Notes: generated by a model not told the origin, from the sequence alone. Shown: positions 1 through 13,300, counted from the stretch's first letter. The stretch is DNA of 64,000 nt from Mercurialis annua (GCF_937616625.2 NC_065577.1:39709001-39773000); one strand, 5' to 3'. Numbers and translations: made by a program.

Positions 1-1852
1 CCCCAATTACGGCTCATGGACATCCAACCAGTCTTTGTGCCTTTTACACTAGCCTTCACAATATCTCCTGCACCTGCGACGTTGGTGATTAAAACCAAGT
101 TGAAGTAACGGAAACCGTTGATTGTGAACCTGATTCCTCCTTGCTTTCTACACGGCACTCTACAAAACCAAAGGATCAAAATGTAAAGATTTTTAGAAAA
201 GGTGCTTAATATGCAATTTGGAACAAATAGTATATGATTCTTTTTTGATAAAATCAAATTGATGGCTATATATTTTTTAAAATTTCAACTTCAGTTTCAA
301 TTAACTATTACTATTTTACATCCTGAAGAGTTTTTTTATTTAAAAACGGTTCGAAGTTGAAATTTAGAATACTAATTCAAAATGATTCGAACTATATGAT
401 ATCACAAAATATTATTTTGTCAACCGAGTTTATAGTAAATTACTCTGCTGAACTGCATAAATTAAACGGCTTTACAAAAATATCATATTTCTCGAATGGA
501 ATATTAAAAACTTATGGATTTCTTTCATTGTAAAAATAACCGTTAGACCCATATGTTTCTTTAAATTTAGTGGAAAATGTTTGAAAAGTGGAAAATTATG
601 TTTAAATATTGTAAGAAAAGCACAAAATACTAGCAAAACAGAGCAAGATAATTCAATCTTTTACCTGCGGTAAGAGACCGGAACAATGCCGGACCGGTAC
701 TCCGCAATCTTGAGGAACATTGGCATGGCGAGATCGAAATGAGGCCGAGGAGGATTACACCAACCGCCATTGTCGCTCGGTTGAGCATAATTCGGCGGGC
801 AAAAATTTGTTGCCGTAATAAGAATCGACGGGCTACCGGAATGACACCATTGTGGATCATTAGCACATTTGATTTCAAAACAGGCACCACAACTTAGCCC
901 ATTGTTGAATAGTGCAGTGCTTAATGCTGCAGTGTTAACTCCATAGCCTTGGCTGTATAAATTTCCATAACCACAAGCTCCTCCTGAATTGCAACAAAAA
1001 AATATCATGAAAATGAGTTTGTCATAATTTGCAAAATTGAGGTGTTTTTTCATATTTTCTTGTCAATGGGTGAATTTTTAAAATGGTAAATTCAAATAAG
1101 ATAATAAATTATAGTATACTTTGGAGTAGTATTAAGATTTGTTTTACAACTCAAATTATTGATTGAAAATGTAATCAATCCGCGTTGATGCAGGCGTTAG
1201 AACATATTTTATCATTTTTTTATATATATTTTATAAAATTTCACGTTAGCACTAAATATATATTTTGCAATGTTAATACGAATTTTTAATTTTTCTACAA
1301 TCTAAATTGTCAATTAAAAATTTCATCAATGCATGCTGATGCGGGCATGAGAACACACCAATACCGATCAGTCGATTTTCAATTTGATAATTTGAATTAT
1401 AAAAACAATAAAAATTTGTATTTGGAACTATAAAAATTAAAATCTCATATTAAAATTACAAAAACATTAATATTTTGTGACTTAATTTGCATTCAAACCT
1501 TTTAAAAAAGATTAGGCAGGGTATCTCATTGTTTTTCACTCTTGGTTTTGTTTGGACAGCAAGAAAATTTGTGTTTAATGCACAACAACAGAAAAATATC
1601 AAGAACAGAGCAATTTCATTAAAAAAAAAACAAGAACTGAAACATCAAATTCTCAAAATAATAATTAAAGTCAAGGATTGAAGAAGAAGAACTAAAAAAA
1701 GTACCCATTGTTCCAGAAGCATCACTTCCACCGTAAAAAGTAGCATGAGCATTTTCCCAAGATCCGCCGGTAAAAACACCCGGAATTCTACCATTAGCGA
1801 CGCTCAAAATCACCACAAAAAACACGACAAAAATTGAACCTTTAGCAGCCAT
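1..1852 (-). CDS. EXPA: Alpha-expansin, 3' end outside window
   Basis: Alpha-expansin, a secreted protein that loosens cellulose-matrix contacts in growing cell walls at acid pH without hydrolysis. Three coding exons on the minus strand, joined by GT-AG introns: 1852-1705, 983-665 and 159 to beyond base 1. Together they give about 208 residues; the family is usually 245-260, so roughly 45 C-terminal residues are missing. Seen: a hydrophobic signal peptide ending near ANG (residue 21); the start of the mature protein, [35 protein letters not shown] with the family cysteines; the HFD motif of the EG45-like domain ([10 protein letters not shown]); and the start of the pollen-allergen-like cellulose-binding domain ([12 protein letters not shown]). 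The wording around [11 protein letters not shown] resembles the EXPA4/6/16 clade. The ATG at 1852 is chosen because the signal peptide begins there; the residues encoded further upstream in the same frame do not look like protein. Family assignment is firm; clade is inferred. Confidence 0.95.
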
Positions 1853-1940
1853 ATTTGTTCTATCTGTCACTAAAACTAATTTAGAAATGGGAAAATGGGG
1901 AGTTTTGAAATGTGAAGAGAAGGGAAAGAGTGGGGAGTGG

Positions 1941-1948
1941 TATTTATG
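1941..1948 (-). promoter_or_regulatory. Probable TATA box of the expansin gene
   Basis: On the minus strand the bases read CATAAATA, about 90 bases upstream of the expansin ATG. A pyrimidine-rich leader lies between them. Spacing and sequence fit a plant core promoter; the transcription start itself is not visible. Confidence 0.45.
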
Positions 1949-2135
1949 GAGGCAAAAGAGGTAAGGAATTGTCAAAAAAGTAAGAAATTTTTAATTATCA
2001 TCCTTAATTAGTGGTGTTTTCTTGTTCTCTAGTTAATTAATTTTAATCTCAATTAAAGTTTTTTTTGGTTTTTTTTACACCCATCTTGGCGCCTTGGCGG
2101 TAATCTCTTTTCAACTTCCTCTCAGTTTTTTACTA

Positions 2136-2700
2136 CTCAATGCTTTAACATTCGAACCAGACCGGTCGGTTCAATTGATTTGACCATAAACAGAACATCA
2201 GATTGGTTTATATAATGTAGAAAAAAATTATTTAAAATACTAATAATTAAATAATCAAACATTATATACGTGTTCTGTAATTAAATAATCAAACATTAGT
2301 TGTTAGTGGTTACATAACAACTAACCATTTAATCTGCCTCTAATCTTCTCATATTTCGAATTTAACGTTCTTCTAGACTTCTCCGTACTATAAACCTTGC
2401 CTTCTCTTTTACAATTTTTTTATGACACTCGGACCAGAGCCTAATCAAAAATAGTCATGATAGTGTATATACGTGTTTTATAATTTGAGAAAAGAAATAT
2501 AAATGAATTCTACAATTAAATTGATGAAAATAAGTCATTTGCATGGTTTAATCGGTTAGTGGTTCGCTAATCCATACTATTTTTCCGGCTCAAATCAGTT
2601 GAATAATATTTTTTTTATAAGGAATCAAACCAACTTGCCTCCAATTCAAAATTGAACTGGTTGAATTGGCTAGTTCAGTCTGGTTATTAAAACATTGACT
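2136..2700. mobile_element. Foldback element with degenerate inverted ends
   Basis: The left end (TCAATGCTTTAACATTCGAA, continuing into ACCAGACCGG) is matched in inverted orientation by the right end (AACCAGACTGAACTAGCC, then TTAAAACATTGA read on the opposite strand). No coding capacity. The target duplication is ambiguous, so the superfamily is uncertain. The element lies just upstream of the expansin promoter. Confidence 0.5.
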
Positions 2701-3266
2701 TTTTCTTTTTACTAATTACTTTTTATTTCAAATTTTCACTACTTTGACAAAAATGCCCTTCGGATATTGTGCTTGTTTGAATTTGGGATGTTAGTATCAT
2801 TAGGGTTTTGCATAAAGGTAAGGGTATGTGAGGAAAATAAAAAGAAAAATAGCATAATAAAGCATCAAGGTTGAGATGTGAAACCGCTTTGCTTCAATTC
2901 CAAGTTGTGCCATTGATTAGAGGCTCTGTCCCAACATTTTCTCCTCTTTGCTTTTTTAATGTTTTAATTCACTTTTTTGATTTTTTATTTTCCCTCCATT
3001 GAATTGAAGAGTGGTGTGCTTGAATTTGGAGGGAAGTGTGGGGCTAGTAATTTGGTACGGATTAAATTTTCAACTTTATTTTTTCGGATGTGTACTTTAT
3101 TATGAGAAATTTGTGTTTTGATAGGTCTTCATGAGTCCACATTAGTACTAATAATTTTTAAATTAAATTTATTGAGACACTGTATTTACATATATATACT
3201 CCCATCCCAAAAATATTATATACTTTTTATTTTGTTTTCTTAAATGTTTTTGTTCATATTTAATAA
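2701..3266. other. Intergenic, nothing recognised
   Basis: AT-rich DNA with short GT-richer stretches near 2880-3050. No open frame, repeat structure or RNA gene is supported. Confidence 0.5.
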
Positions 3267-3820
3267 CTAGTTTCGCATTACGTGCTATGCACGTGGCTCG
3301 TAACGTAACTCGTCAATGTACATATTAGTAAATTTATTATAATTATATCAATATTTTATTTATAATTAATATTAAATTAGTTAAGAATTTTTTGTAAAAA
3401 TAAACTTATTAATTTTTTTCCATACTGGATTTATGCTTCTTTTGATTTTATAATAACCATAATTAAATAATTAACTTAATTTTATTAATAATATTTTTAA
3501 AAATAATAAGATAGAAATTTAAATAATGTTATATTGACCAAATACAGTATTTTTATTTTGTAGTTAAATCAAACTAAAAAGTAGATATTCCTACTAATTT
3601 GGAGAAAATTTAGCTATTTTTTACATACTAAAACCTAAATTGGGGATAATTTAGCTACCTATTCTAATTAGGACTTTAATTGTAATAGTGATTAATTAAA
3701 TAACTAATTAGTTAATGACTATAAAACTTTTATTTAGTAATAAACTGAAAAGGATTATTCAGTAAATTTGCCCGCCCCCCCCCCCCCCCCCCCCATCCGT
3801 GCTTTTATATATAGTATAGA
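3267..3820 (-). mobile_element. Non-autonomous Helitron, complete
   Basis: Read on the minus strand it begins with TCTATACTATATATAAAAGC at 3820. It ends with a 3' hairpin (ACGTGC-TAT-GCACGT), then AATGCGAAA and the terminal CTAG at 3270-3267. It is flanked by A at the 5' side and T at the 3' side, the A^T target of Helitrons, with no target duplication. At 554 bp it has no Rep/helicase coding capacity. A run of 20 C (20 G on the element strand, 3794-3775) starts 26 bases from the 5' terminus. It is very similar along its length to the copy at 24659-25211. Confidence 0.85.
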
Positions 3821-4507
3821 TATAGATAACAATCCCTAAAATAATTAAATTGTGTTATTTCTATTTAAATCCAGTATGACAACAAATGTTTATTTTACCT
3901 TCTGAATTTAGCATATTAACTCATTTTATCTCTTCAACTTCAAATTCTTCAATTATTTTTCACCACATCAACTACAGTATATATAAAATGCTCCAATCAT
4001 TTTTTGACAATTCATCTGAGAGAATAAACGAGACAAAATATTAATTTTAAAAAAAAGTTATGAGCTTGATCTTAATTGATTTTTTTATATCAAATTTAGT
4101 GGGCAAAGGAAAACTTTTGTTGATTGAAATATATATATAAAAAAAATCAGTAGGGAGTGAGAATCCAACTAAGCAAGACCAATTTTAGCTTATGGTTTAA
4201 TTATAAATCAAAGTTAACTCAATCTAGTCATAAATAAAAAAATTACTAAGGATTGGGTATCAAAGTACATTGCAACCATCTTGATAATATCGACCTCTTA
4301 GCATAAATTAGGCAAATCAAATCTCGTGCACAGTACACATTTATGTTTAGTGACATCTAGTAAATTATAGTACCAATTATTTTAAGTATAAACACGAATT
4401 AAACTATGTAAAGTAAGTATAATTAACACACAAGAAAAAGGAAACTCCTGATTTAAATTTGGCAAGCAAATGCCGCATTCAATTAACATATCTCTGTGAT
4501 TAGAGCT
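3821..4507. other. Intergenic, nothing recognised
   Basis: AT-rich sequence with only very short reading frames and no repeat ends that pair. Confidence 0.5.
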
Positions 4508-4735
4508 ACAGAGAGATTCTTAGATAGACTCAGTTCACCACGTCATCCGTGAACTAATCTATCATATTATGACACGTCATTAAAATAATGGCACTATCGT
4601 AATTTTGTTTATTACTTATTTACACTTTTGAATAGTAAATTACGATAGTGCCATTATTTTAATGACGTGTCATAATGTAATAGGTTTAATCCATGGATGA
4701 CGTGGTAGATTGAGTCTACCTAAGAATTTCTCTAC
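4508..4735. mobile_element. Foldback MITE with about 100-bp arms
   Basis: Left arm (about 4508-4606) and right arm (about 4630-4735) are inverted copies. Shared parts include ATTCTTAG-TAGACTC, CCACGTCATCC and a nearly identical inner stretch around GACACGTCATTAAAATAATG. The loop is about 25 bases. Transcribed, it would form a long hairpin. No clear target duplication was seen. Confidence 0.75.
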
Positions 4736-5787
4736 AACTACGTAAAGTTTTTTAATTTAGAAAATTATAAAATTACATGAATGTAAAATTATCAACTATA
4801 TTGCTTTTAGGTCAATTAGTATGAATATTTTAATTTAAATGTCAAATAGATTAAACTCATGTAAAAACCTTTGTATCTTTATTAATTTTTCAATATTAAA
4901 GAGTCTTTATTTTTAATTGTTCACTCATGATCCTTTTTTAATTATAGAATACAAATTCAACGATAACTATTCATATGAATACATAAGACTAATAGTAAAT
5001 GGACCCATTAAAACTAAACAAAATTTAGTGAATATCAAATAAAATGAAAATTGATAATATAAAGTTAATTATTCCAATGATAATTAAATATTATGTATTA
5101 TGATTAACTCTATATAAATATCCAAAAATTTGAAATCCTAATTTATAAAATCAAAATTATAGAATAGAAATTATTGATATATCAATGAATTATTGCTCAA
5201 ATGATATAAATATTTGACAGCAAACCGTTAAAATTGTGGGTTCAAATTTTTTCACAAACGCTCTTTTTTTTATTTGAAAAAAGAAAATATTGATGAATCG
5301 TAATAAAATTTTGTGTGTCGAGCAAAATCAAATATGCATAGTAGATAAGACATATGAAATACAGTAATAATATTATTGGAATTGGACACGTAAGCTGAAA
5401 AGCGTAGCGACAGCAAGGCCTTAAAACGGTTATAGGACGGTGTTTGGCATTAAGGGAAGATCCAAACTGTAAAATCTATCCAGCAACCAAATCTACAAGT
5501 GCCACGTCATCATACAATAATTGAGTTGTTGTTCAACGACACACTGCCACCTGTCCCCCATAATCTGACAAGGATTATTAGCTAGTTGCTTCTAATGCTG
5601 CTACTATTAATTTTCCCAGCCCCATGATTTTACAACTCATGTGATTTCAACCGTATTTAAAGATCGAATCAGATCTGCCGGTTTTATCAATTTGATAATT
5701 ACATTTTCGATTCTACTATTTTGGACCGAAATGAACTACAAATCGGTTGAATCATAAAACTCGATTAACTTTCATCAATTTTATTAT
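4736..5787. other. Intergenic, nothing recognised
   Basis: Mostly AT-rich. A GC-richer island at about 5395-5640 contains ACGTCA-type motifs but no reading frame or pairing repeat. Confidence 0.5.
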
Positions 5788-5985
5788 GAATTGAGATTCC
5801 CTCAAGTTCAAATAAACTTGAAGGGGTCATGTTCTTAATCTACACCGTTCATTGTAAAATAAACAGTGTAGATTAATTTGATTAAAATTGTACTTTTTAT
5901 CTACACCGTTCATTTTACACTGAACGGTGTAGATCGTGAACTTAACCCCCTCAAGTTCAAAATGAACTTTAGGGAATTTCAATCC
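5788..5985. mobile_element. Mutator-type MITE with perfect 9-bp target duplication
   Basis: Flanked by TTTTATTAT at 5779-5787 and 5986-5994. The ends are inverted copies (GAATTGAGATTCCCTCAAGT against GGATTGAAATTCCCTAAAGT read inward). Inner arms carry ATCTACACCGTTCA copies in both orientations. At 198 bp it is non-coding. Confidence 0.8.
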
Positions 5986-6291
5986 TTTTATTATACCATA
6001 CAACGCTGATGATCAAATATTAAAAATAATGAAAAAAATTAAAAGATATAAACATAAATAGTGACATAATGCCTTATAAGAGTTTTCTATGATAATGAGA
6101 AAATATATACAAAAAAAAGTTGCAAAAAAATTATAATAAAAAACTTTGTTAAGGATATCTAGCACCGTAATAAGTTTAGGATATGGATAGTTAGTCACTT
6201 TATTAAAGATATGTAGCACCATTTATTAAAAAAAAATGTTGCACCATTACCTTAAGCTGCTACAAGTACTAAAGTTTTGTATTTTCGAAAA

Positions 6292-6603
6292 GACCTAAGT
6301 GGCAATTTGCCCCTTCAACTTGTAAGCAATAGACAATTAATTTATAAATTAATTTTATTAACAAATAAGTACACAAACTTGGTGATTATGGGCAATTAAC
6401 CCATTTTGATAGATTAATTTATAAGTTACAGAGACAAATTACCAATTTAAAAGACAATTAACTTATAAAATGAGAGGGCAAATTGTCAAAATGGGGCAAA
6501 TTATCCATAATCATAAAATTTGTGTACTAATTTGCCTACAAAATTAATTTATATATTAATTGTCAATTGCTTACAAATTAAGGGAGCATATTGCTACTAA
6601 ATC
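6292..6603. mobile_element. Foldback MITE
   Basis: The left end, GACCTAAGTGGCAATTTGCC and onward to TGTAAGCAATAGACAATTAA, is matched by the inverted right end (AGATTTAGTAGCAATATGCT, then TGTAAGCAATTGACAATTAA). About 312 bp and non-coding. The flanking duplication is imperfect, so the Mutator assignment is only likely. Confidence 0.65.
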
Positions 6604-7923
6604 TTTTGAAAAAAATAAACATTATCTATCCAGCTATAATAAAAGTGACTAAAAAACATCTCTATAAATACTGTAACTATATGAAACATTTAACAAAAAA
6701 AATATAAAAGATCTAGTTGATAAAAAATATATAGTTTAATCCATTAACTTACTTTTACAATGAAATGATTCATAATTGAAAAAGAAATCATAAAATTTTA
6801 AAAATTGTAATTTTATAAAAAAATTACATGTTATCATTTAAATAATTTAATTACTATATAAAACGTTCTAATATTTTTAAATATTGCAATTATATCCAAG
6901 AATTAAATAAAAATATAAAAAGATCTAACATATATAAATAAAATATATATAGTTTATGTTTAACTTATTTTATAATAAATTAATATATAATTAAAAAATT
7001 ATCAAATTTTAGGTAATTATCTATCTAATTTTATGAAATTTTGTTTGTTATTATTAAAAGAGTATTATAAAAATTATTATAAGCTTTTATATTTGTTACA
7101 ATATGATTAACTTGCCGTAAAAATAGTAAATAAATACTGAAAATTGTTCTTTTTTAGTTAAACTCTTAATTTTATTTTCTTTGCTGCTTCAATATATCAG
7201 GACTTGCAAATTGACTTACTAAATCGCCAACATTATTTTAAAAATATATCTATCAATTTAGTCATGGTTATGGATATAGATACAATTATTTTGCCTTTAA
7301 TTTGTTGGTGTTATAAATGTATAATGTTGTTGAATATTTCGGATATTTATTCTATTTTGGTGTAATACTTACTCCAAAATAAGTGTTGTCTTGGAGATAC
7401 CTTAATGTTTCAATGCATTTCTTAGAGGTTTGGCATAATCAAGCTGTTTTAGAATATATAATTAGTATATGTAATCTTCATTCTATGAGTAATGCACAAT
7501 TTTACATGCAATCTATAAATATGCATACTCTATACACTTCTACTAATAATTTTGTGCACTATTGGTGTTCATTGAGTTAATGAATATGTTAAATTATGGT
7601 TGTACAATTAAAAGTTCAAATTTATGGCCCAGTTAGTTATATAATTATTGCTACTAATTTTAATATTATTTTGTGTTTCTTATCTATAAGCTTAACACTG
7701 ATTTTTTTTTAAATTATTGTTGTTATTCATCTAACTTTAAATTGGATAGTCATTTGACATGACATTTCGGTCCTCTATATATATGGAAATTTTTTTACTG
7801 AATTTTATTCTTTAATAGACTTTTTTATTTAATTATTAGTTATTCTATTATTCTATTAATGTTGATTGTGGATTTAATCGAAATTGTATCAGAATGGACT
7901 GTATATATGATAAATTATTTTTA
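6604..7923. other. Intergenic, nothing recognised
   Basis: AT-rich. The only open stretch of note (7383-7580) has no recognisable protein features. Confidence 0.5.
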
Positions 7924-8293
7924 GGGTTAATTACTAAAAAAATCACGAACTTTACACGAAGTTTCATTTTAATCATGACCTTTAAAAGTTGCCATTTAAA
8001 GGCACGAACTTTCATTTTGTTTCAAATCTATCATTTCAGTGTATTTTTGTTGACTAAATTCTTCAATAAATCATTAATGAAATACCCAAATTATAAATCG
8101 ACATTAAATCTTATTATCTTTTAGTTATAGTATATAGGATTAGGAATTTTTGGTTCGATAAATTACATCGGATTTTACTTTGGCGATAGATTTGAAACAA
8201 AATGAAAGTTCGTGCCTTTAAATGACAACTTTTAAAGTTCATGATTAAAATGAAACTTCGTGTAAAGTTCGTGATTTTTTTAGAAATTAACCC
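7924..8293. mobile_element. Mutator-type MITE with perfect 9-bp target duplication
   Basis: TTATTTTTA occurs at 7915-7923 and again at 8294-8302. Arms of about 110 bp are near-perfect inverted copies beginning GGGTTAATTACT / GGGTTAATTTCT. They contain ATCACGAACTTTACACGAAG and ATTTAAAGGCACGAACTTTC. The element is 370 bp with no coding capacity. Confidence 0.9.
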
Positions 8294-9267
8294 TTATTTT
8301 TATGATTATTTGAACTGAAACCCTCTTATTAGATTAGAATTAATTTTGTGACTTAAAGTATTATCTAAAACTCTCATATATTAAAAATCCAATGTATAAA
8401 GGTCTAATTTATATTTCAAAAAAAATTATTATATCATTGAAAGTTTAAATAATTTACATAGTATAGATTTGAACACAACTATATATTATATACTGATCAA
8501 ACCAATTCAAATTTATTTTATCCTTTAATTTGGCATACAAGATAAAATTATAGTCTTCAATTAAAAAAAAAGCACCCTAAAATTTAATATTTTAGGATTG
8601 TTCAATAGATTTATGTCACTTCAACTTTAATTTAAACATCACACTTCAATTATTTATGACACCTTATATGAGTAAATAAAATAAATTTCAATGTTGTATT
8701 CAAGGGCTTTTTTTAACCAAAATTAAGAATATTTTTTTTATCAAATTCGAAGGTAAAATAAATTTGTATTGCTGATCAATCTATACTTGAGAAAGACTCC
8801 AATTATCGTGCATAGTTGGGCTAGGACTTTGACTATAATAACAATGTGTAATTTCAAACCGGATATAGAAAAATCCGAATAAACAACTTATAGACTGGAA
8901 ATGAAGATTAATTTTTTCTAAACGGACTAAAGAATTTAAAAACAGTTTATAGATTAGAGAGATTGACATAACAGATTTAAAATGATTCGAATTACAAATT
9001 GTTCCTACATCTATCCAATTAAAGATTGAAATATACAATCCACTAATCAAATTTCACAAAAAAAAATTCTAACTTAATTTCTTAGTACTTTTTTAGCTAT
9101 ACCAACTAGTGTGAATTTTGTCAGAGTTAAACTTTAACTTATAAGGGGTTAATTTTCAAGGGCTAATCAAAAATCCACAAAGTGAAAAATTTACAAATTT
9201 ACTCCAAAATTTCAACAACAAATATGAATTAAGAAAAAAGAGTGTTATTTTAAAGGTGTAATTGTTA
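8294..9267. other. Intergenic, nothing recognised
   Basis: AT-rich sequence without pairing ends or a convincing reading frame. Confidence 0.5.
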
Positions 9268-9276
9268 ATAATAAAA

Positions 9277-10368
9277 GGCCTAATTACTTAAAAAAAACTC
9301 ACGTTGTAATTTTTTTTCGTTTATATCCCGACTTAGGAAAATTTTCAATTGTATCCTATTTTGGGTTTTTCGTTTTCAACTCTACCCCAGCTAAGGGTAC
9401 AATTGATAATTTAAATATTCTAAGGATAAAAATGTTAATAACAATTAAATAGAAGGATTTTACCATATTTTTTCTTATTTGAAAAAATACAAATAAGTCC
9501 TTCAACTTTTAAAAAGTTTAAATAAGTCCACATAATTAATTATTTTTAAAAATTTATTAAAAAATTAAATTATTAAAAAAAAAATTCGATCTACCATCAT
9601 ACTTCTCCGATCCGTCACTAAATTTAAAAAAAATTAATTTATTTTTTTATTTTTGGACACCTTCGCCGGAGCCGCCGTCCCCCTTCCGAAAAAGGAGGAG
9701 CAGCAGCTCCTCCTTCATGTTCCTCCATGGGGTTCCTCCATGGATGGAGGAACTGATCTGTTCCTCCAAGATCGTTGTTCCTCCAAAATGGAGGAACAGA
9801 TAGTTGTTCCTCCATTTTGGAGGAACAAAAAGCTGTTCCTCCAAAATGGAGGAACAGCATATGTTATCGCTGTTCCTCCAAAATGGAGGAACAACATCTA
9901 TTATCGCTGTTCCTCCATTTTGGAGGAACAGATCGTTGTTCTTCCTCCAAAATGGAGGAACAGATAGTTGTTCCTCCATTTTGGAGGAACAAAGCTGTTC
10001 CTCCAAAATGGAGGAACAGCAGCATCTGTTCCTCCATTTTGGAGGAACACATCTGTCCTCCTTCCATGGAGGAACACGCGGCGGCGGCGGACGACGGTTT
10101 TTTCGGGATTTTTTAATTTTTTAAAATTAGTTGATTTTTTTAAAGAAATGGTGTTTTTGTAAAATTAATAACATTTATGTTTAATTAGAATATAGGTTAA
10201 AAATAAAAGACTATTTTAATTTTTTTTTAGATGAAAAAATATTAACTTAGTGCTTCAGGGTAGAGATGAAAACGAAAAACCCAAAATAGGGTACAATTGA
10301 AAATTTTCCTAGGTCGGGGTATAAACGAAAAAAAATTACAAGATGGGGTGTTTTTAAGTAATTAAGCC
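9277..10368. mobile_element. Mutator-like element carrying a hairpin array
   Basis: Perfect 9-bp target duplication ATAATAAAA at 9268-9276 and 10369-10377. Terminal inverted repeats of about 115 bp start GGCCTAATTACTTAAAAA and GGCTTAATTACTTAAAAA, and share TTTTCGTTTATA-CCCGAC and TGGGTTTTTCGTTTTCA. No transposase is encoded. The centre (about 9655-10100) is much GC-richer than the surroundings and is filled by a tandem array of short palindromes, listed separately. Open frames in the array exist on both strands only because the repeat lacks stops; they are not genes. Confidence 0.88.
9716..10076. repeat. Array of about nine near-perfect short palindromes
   Basis: The unit is TGTTCCTCCA, a 3-base centre (AAA or TTT), then TGGAGGAACA. 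Nine complete or nearly complete copies start near 9776, 9805, 9833, 9870, 9908, 9940, 9968, 9994 and 10027. Degenerate copies with a CCATGG centre sit at both edges. Centres occur in both orientations (five AAAAT, four ATTTT), often alternating. Spacers are short, 5-18 bases, and partly repeat (AGATAGT, ATCGCTG). Confidence 0.9.
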
Positions 10369-10377
10369 ATAATAAAA

Positions 10378-13300
10378 TAATGCTAATGAGTATCTATTTA
10401 TACCCATGCAACACTCTAAACAAAGCCAACAAACAAAACAGCTTTTTGCTGGCAGACAAACGGTTGCACTTGTGACCCTTTGTGTCGCGTTCGCAACCTA
10501 ACTAGAAGACATATTCTTCCAACGCCTAGTGCTACATATTATCACTTTATTGAGGGTTAAATATATTTGTTGAGTCTTCAACGGTCATGAACGTCATGCC
10601 TGTGATGTTCTTCATGAAGTTAGAGTTTGATGCACTAGCAGTTTTGCCCCCATAAGGTCTGAGGGTCGCGCTCGTGACTCCATTTTTTCACGGTCATGAA
10701 CAATTTGTTTTTCTAAAATAGAAAAAAATTGTTTTTTGCTAAAATGCTATGAATTGATTCTTGAGTGTCTCGGGATATTCTTACACATTTCTGAAGATGA
10801 TCAAAAGACTTATAATTGATTGTCAAAATCAAAATAAAATAGTATGAAAAAACAAAGGTCCTACACGATGGCAGATTAAGTTTCCAATAATAGTTCATCT
10901 AGTCCTTCTAACTTGATAGAAACATAATAAGGATCTAAATTCACAATCAAATAAAAATATACAACTTTAATCATAAAAAATGGACTTGACCTATTCTAAG
11001 GTCCCTTTACTTTTTTTTTATTTTGTCGCGTTTTTGTTTCTTTACTTGGTCCTATACTTTTGAAAACAGTTTGATTAAGTCCTTTTATTTTTTTATTTAG
11101 TATTTGTACTTCCGAAACGGTTTTTCTTGATCCCTTACACTTTCGCACTTTTGTTAATAAAAAATTTCATAAAAATATTTTTGAAAGTACAAAAACCAAA
11201 TAAAAAAAAAAGAATTCTTAGGAATGAAGTAAAGAAAAAAATAGAAAATACAAAGACGTTAAGATAAATTTTATAATGTTCGTATATGGAGTATAAAACG
11301 AATCAAAACTGAAATGTTGTAAATTTTGCTATCCAACACCATAAAGATAAACTTTTTTTTTATTTCCAGCTAAAGGAGCGAAATAAATATTTATTGATTA
11401 ATCTTTTACTTTGTTCGTTTAAAATTTTGAAATGTAATCATTTTACAACAATTCATATATTTTATTAATTTGTATTCTCTATACCATAATGATTCTACCA
11501 TTTTAAATATTTATTTATTGAACTTATCAACAAAACTTAAAAAAAATCACTATTAAAAACTGATTTTTTTCGACGGGCTTTTATCCCTCTGCAAAACTAT
11601 CAGAAAATCATCGACAATATTTTAAATAAAATTATTTTCGGTTGCTATTATTACGAATACTGTAAACACTTTTTTTAGAACATGTAGAAAAATGATAAGC
11701 GACTAAAGCGTCCGATGATGAGTTTTAGAGATATTTTTCCGAATGACGTGCTAGCAAAGTAGTGATCCACATGTTAGAATTCAAGCGCACTAAATGAGTG
11801 CTCAACGTCTAATTTGAAGGATTGAAATGTTATATGACGTAAATAACTCATAAAAATATGATAAAAGTAAAAAAATTGGACAAACTACAATATTTTAAAA
11901 GTTTATGAATCAGCTTGTATAATTGGTCGGTATTTAACTGTCATTAGAGTCGTGATTGGTAGAACTACATAGCTTAAAGTAATGGTGCTGCATATTGAAA
12001 TTAATCTACAACTAAATTGAGCTAAATTTTATTAGTTTTCACAAAACCATATGATTATTGATTAAGATTGGAAATAAATAGTAGGAAACTAGTGTACTAA
12101 AAATGTTGATGCGTGGTTCTTTATGGAAAACAAGCATGCATGCCTTAAGTTTAATGGGGCATTATGTTTGGAGCAAAAGGGACCAATTTGTACTATAATT
12201 CATTCAGCTTTACGCAATCAAATTGTTCCAAGTTTCTCCTACAAGCAAAATTTGGAATCATCCTTTTGGTTCTTGCCATGCATGACCACTCACTTGCTCA
12301 ACTTTCCTTGTTTTTTTAATTAAAATAATATAAAAAACAATCAAATCTAAAACTCCCAAATCAAATTAAAATATTCTAACTATTAAACTATATTTATATA
12401 GATAATTTTTTATCTTTTCATTTATTTATTATTTTTTAATATTAATCAACTACAATAAAAAAAATAAAAGTGGAAAATTAAATTGATTGAAAAAATGAAA
12501 CAAAATGTTAAAATAGATTGTTATCATAAAAATCAAAAGTTTAGAATAAAATTACAACAATCAACAAAGGTTTGGATTTAATTTACTATATAGGCATAAT
12601 AAAAATAAAAGTGGAAGATCATGTCGTTTAATTTTCAAACAGGTGAGAGAAAAGTGTAAATCATGATATACGCAAGGGCGAACTTAAGAAGTGTTTATGG
12701 TGGGAAGTTAGTTGCCTACCATTTTATTTTGATTTTTTGAAAAAAAATATGAAAATAGAGTTTAATAGTATAAGTTTTCCGTTCTAAAGTTCATAACATT
12801 GCATATCTTAAAATAATTATTCTGTCAATTTTGTTCATTTTATAAATTTTTAATACAATTTTGCCCACATTCTAAAGAATTTTTAGATCAGTCACTAGAT
12901 CATGTACTTTAAAAATCCAAAAGTATCTGTTCTAATTTTTATTTATATATATCCAAAAAATTATATTTGAGTAATTTAAATATTTAAGATCACTAGATAA
13001 AACAAAAATTTACATTAACTTGTAATGTGAAATTCATAATCTTTCAATTAGAAGTTGCCTCATGAGAAATTCTAACTTTAACCCTTTTTTAATTTTTTAA
13101 AATGGTCCATATAAATCTCATGCTTTTTTTTCATGATCCCAAGAAATGATGACTACTTTAATAAGATGAGTGAAGAGTAACTACCACATCAACTAACCTA
13201 ACTAACCACCATAAATTGTGGCCAAAATGTTCCAAAGGAATCATTTGTAATGAACAAGAATAAGTTTGAAGATGAAGGAGAGTTATTTTGTGATCTGGGC

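Noticed and set aside
9777..10048. Centres CCAAAATGG / CCATTTTGG as MADS-type CArG boxes
   Set aside because: A CArG box needs six A/T between CC and GG; these have five.
9639..10162. Many overlapping open frames on both strands, 60-119 codons, with repeated SSKMEEQ/FLHFGGT-like peptides
   Set aside because: They are by-products of a stop-free palindromic repeat inside a Mutator-like element; both strands read alike and no start context or domain exists.
12123..12323. 66-codon plus-strand frame
   Set aside because: No domain, signal peptide, splice context or promoter; expected by chance at this length.
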